Shown here piece by piece: positions 61,801 through 64,000 of a stretch of 64,000 nt of DNA. The first letter of the stretch is position 1. The number at the start of each line of letters is the position of its first letter. Under the pieces are notes generated by a model that worked only from the letters and a program-made list of their open reading frames with translations, was not told the origin of the DNA and ran no database searches. The stretch comes from Theileria orientalis strain Shintoku. Its lineage: Eukaryota > Apicomplexa > Aconoidasida > Piroplasmida > Theileriidae. The translations under genes were made by a program, and so were the position numbers. The stretch spans positions 922,001 through 986,000 of the forward strand of contig NC_025262.1 in NCBI RefSeq assembly GCF_000740895.1, read 5' to 3'.

Positions 61801-64000
61801 ATAAGGTGCAAGGCAGGATCAATCAAGGAAACAGCAGGGGAAGCAGAAGAAGGAGTGAAGAGGACGCCCTCGGAAAAGTGGGCGAAGAGACTGAGGTACA
61901 TCAGTAAGCTGGAAAGCGTGCACAAGGAGTACGAAGGAGTGTACAACCAGCTGCTGCAGCTGTGCGTGCCGCTCTCAAGTGACCCCGACGCAATAGAAGT
62001 GCTGGTGGAAGACAACTACGCGCTGCTGAAGTACATCGTGACGCTGCTGGACAAGGGCGCCGAGAGGTTTAACACGGCGTGCAAGGTTATAGAAAACCTG
62101 GAGGGGCTGAACAGAGTGGGACTGGAGCTGATAGGAATCCTGGTGAAAAAGTACATCAACATAGAGATAAACATGGAGAGGACGCCCGATAACGGGAACA
62201 TGTGCGAAAACATACTGGCAGCAATAGGAAACGTGTCGAGGTTCTGCGCGTCTGAGGTGCTCTCGAAAAACCTGCAGTCGTTCGAAAAGGCGCTCAACGG
62301 AAAGAGGAACGACGCACTGGTGAGACTGTCGAAGGCACTCTTCCCGTACGTGAGCGACGACCTGAAGCAGACGATGTACAGAAACTACCTGAGTCAGCCG
62401 AAAGAAAAGTACGTCTACGTGGCGCTGAAGGTGGCCCTGGAGACGGTGATGGAAAAACTGGAGAAAAACAAGGACCTGCTGAGAGCAATAAACAACGCAT
62501 CGCTGGACCCGTACAGAGTGAAACAGAAGAACGGATCGTTAGAAAGGGCGGAAGGGATGGAAGCAGGAGCAAGAAACGGGCAGTTGAGTAGCCTGGAGAT
62601 AACGCCAGACCTGCTGAATGCGCTCAGTGGGTCGAAGCCATGGAGTGCAGGACAGGGAGGCCAAGGAAGCATATCACTACCAGACACGCTCAGCATGGCA
62701 AACGTGACAGGAATGATGGGAGGCGCAAGCGGTTTGCCAGGCCCAGGGGTCACTCCGAGTTTAGGAGCCACACCGCTTCGAGGCAGTGTGCGGGCCCCAG
62801 GAACCATAGGAGTCGCAACGGCTGCAATGGAGCACGCAGAAGATATGGGCGCAGTGGATAAAATGAATGCGCAGAATCTCACGGCTTTACGGGCTTCGAC
62901 CGCGAGTGGTGGGACTAGTGACGCGAGAAGGTACGGAGAAGAGGCGACTCAGAATGCTAAAGACCCGGGACTGAGGAAGAGTCCAAGGCTTAGCGGTAAG
63001 ATGACGCCGAGTATGGGAATCAGGGACAGTGATGATGATGGAAATGACAACAATGACGGCGACCGTGCGCCAGAGATGGATCTGGACGACGCAAATCCAG
63101 GTTCAGAAAAACTAATGAGAGTCAAAAAAATGAGCACAAGTGGGTCTGAGGACGTTAAAAGGAGATCAGGACAATCACTATTAAGCGACGAGTCGACATT
63201 GAGAGGAAGGAGGAGAGAATTGTCACGCGACGGCAAGGAGAGGAGAGGTAGCGACGGGGATGTGAGAGGCCACTCATCAGAAGAGTTCGAGGATTCGGAG
63301 GAGCACGAGAACGACGACGGCGCAGTGACTAAAAACTGGGAGGAAGACGAAGAGTACAAGTTCGTGAAGATGGTGGTGAGGGTGAATGGGATGTGCGAGT
63401 TGGCGACGTACCTGGAGATACTCTCGGAAAGCGTGGACACGGCGAAGCAGAGGATAAGCTGCCTGGTGGCGTTCACGAAGCTGCTCCTGTACCTGAAGGA
63501 GAACCTGGACAACGTCGACTACGGCACGCTCATAGCGCTGATCACGAAGCCGCTGATCTTCGAGTGCGTGGTCAACTGCTGCACGAACAACAAGGTGAAC
63601 AGGGCGAGCTCCTTTTTGATCTACCACATGCTCTACAAGTTGAACGGGAACTACCACCACGTGTTGAAGGTGACGCTGTCGACGCTGTACTACAACCACG
63701 CGATAAACAAGGGTGAGTTGGGTCCAGAGCTAGTGTAGTTGCCATACCACACGCTATAGTCAGTTACGAGTTTATTATGGTACCTAGTTAGTTCGTTACT
63801 ATTTCGTAGATTCAGTAACTGCTAATACATGCCAGTATCTATTACGACTGCCAGCAACTACTAATACATGCCAGTATCTATTACGACTGCCGTAACACAT
63901 GCCAGTATATGTAACAATGACCAACAAGTAACATGTGCTTAGAGGGAGAAAACGTCAACATTGGGATCATGAAGCTGCTGTGTAACATATTCGGAGCGTG
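58828..64000 (+). CDS. very large helical-repeat-like protein of unknown function (partial, runs off the window)
   Basis: First exon 58828-63712 (about 1,628 residues) then an intron 63713-63942 with good borders, and exon 2 from 63943 reading EGENVNIGIMKLLCNIFG up to the window end. The protein is mainly alpha-helical with HEAT/ARM-like stretches, for example LELEALNAILALLDFSDESN, NYALLKYIVTLLDKGAERFN and YGTLIALITKPLIFECVVN. Several low-complexity inserts break it up: acidic/Ser (about 310-380), an acidic block then Arg/Ser (about 525-660), Ser/Thr/His (about 790-860), and Gly/Arg/Asp (about 1,235-1,500). I do not recognise the family. A scaffold of an RNA-processing or transcription complex (symplekin-like, for instance) is possible but unproven. 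No signal peptide or membrane span. The C-terminus is outside the window. Confidence 0.75.
63822..63922 (+). repeat. tandem repeat inside the last gene's intron
   Basis: Two close copies (63822 and 63861) and one decayed copy (63893) of a 30-39 nt unit containing ACATGCCAGTATCTATTACG. It lies wholly inside the intron 63713-63942. Confidence 0.85.

Overview
The window looks like nuclear DNA of an apicomplexan parasite, most likely a piroplasm of the Theileria type. The reasons are an ApiAP2 DNA-binding protein, a leucyl-tRNA synthetase with an N-terminal signal-like leader that suggests the apicoplast, a BT1-family folate/biopterin-type transporter, dense genes with very short GT-AG introns (many of 29-32 nt), and short AT-rich spacers. 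Base composition is clearly richer in GC than I would expect for T. parva or T. annulata, which points to a T. orientalis-like or other mid-GC piroplasm. The species is inference. I see no rRNA, CRISPR array, convincing tRNA, transposon or telomere repeat.

Layout: about 26 genes on both strands, roughly one per 2.5 kb. Left part (1-15 kb): ASH2-like SPRY protein (+), cis-prenyltransferase (-), protein disulfide isomerase (-), prolyl 4-hydroxylase (+), LSM8 (-), ApiAP2 factor (-), organellar LeuRS (+), an unrecognised protein (-). Middle (15-31 kb): ubiquitin-like-domain protein (+), membrane-anchored methyltransferase (+), TIM22 (-), ERO1 (+), FAN/NSMAF-like BEACH-WD40 protein (-), OXA1 (+), prohibitin (-), BT1 transporter (-). 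Right part (31-64 kb): a large secreted low-complexity protein (-), an SH3BGR/glutaredoxin-like protein with a zinc motif (-), a PPR protein (+), a small acidic protein (+), RPF1 (-), GPI transamidase GAA1 (-), a GRAM/WBP2-like protein (-), XPF nuclease (+), PRP16 helicase (-), and a very large unrecognised protein that runs off the window (+).

Themes: ER oxidative folding (PDI and ERO1), dolichol and GPI chemistry (cis-prenyltransferase and GAA1), mitochondrial biogenesis (TIM22, OXA1, prohibitin, OMS1-like methyltransferase), RNA processing (LSM8, PRP16, RPF1, PPR) and chromatin/transcription (ASH2, ApiAP2). Neighbours do not form operons. Most gene models were joined by eye from reading frame, GT-AG borders and family motifs, so exon borders are predictions. 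The secreted protein and the last gene are the least understood.

I found no wholly new multi-gene system. The best leads are a LeuRS whose editing domain has lost its signature motifs, a 329-nt intron holding a strong hairpin, a steep GC gradient inside single-exon genes, a length class of tiny introns, and a 36-bp minisatellite that runs into the PRP16 stop codon.
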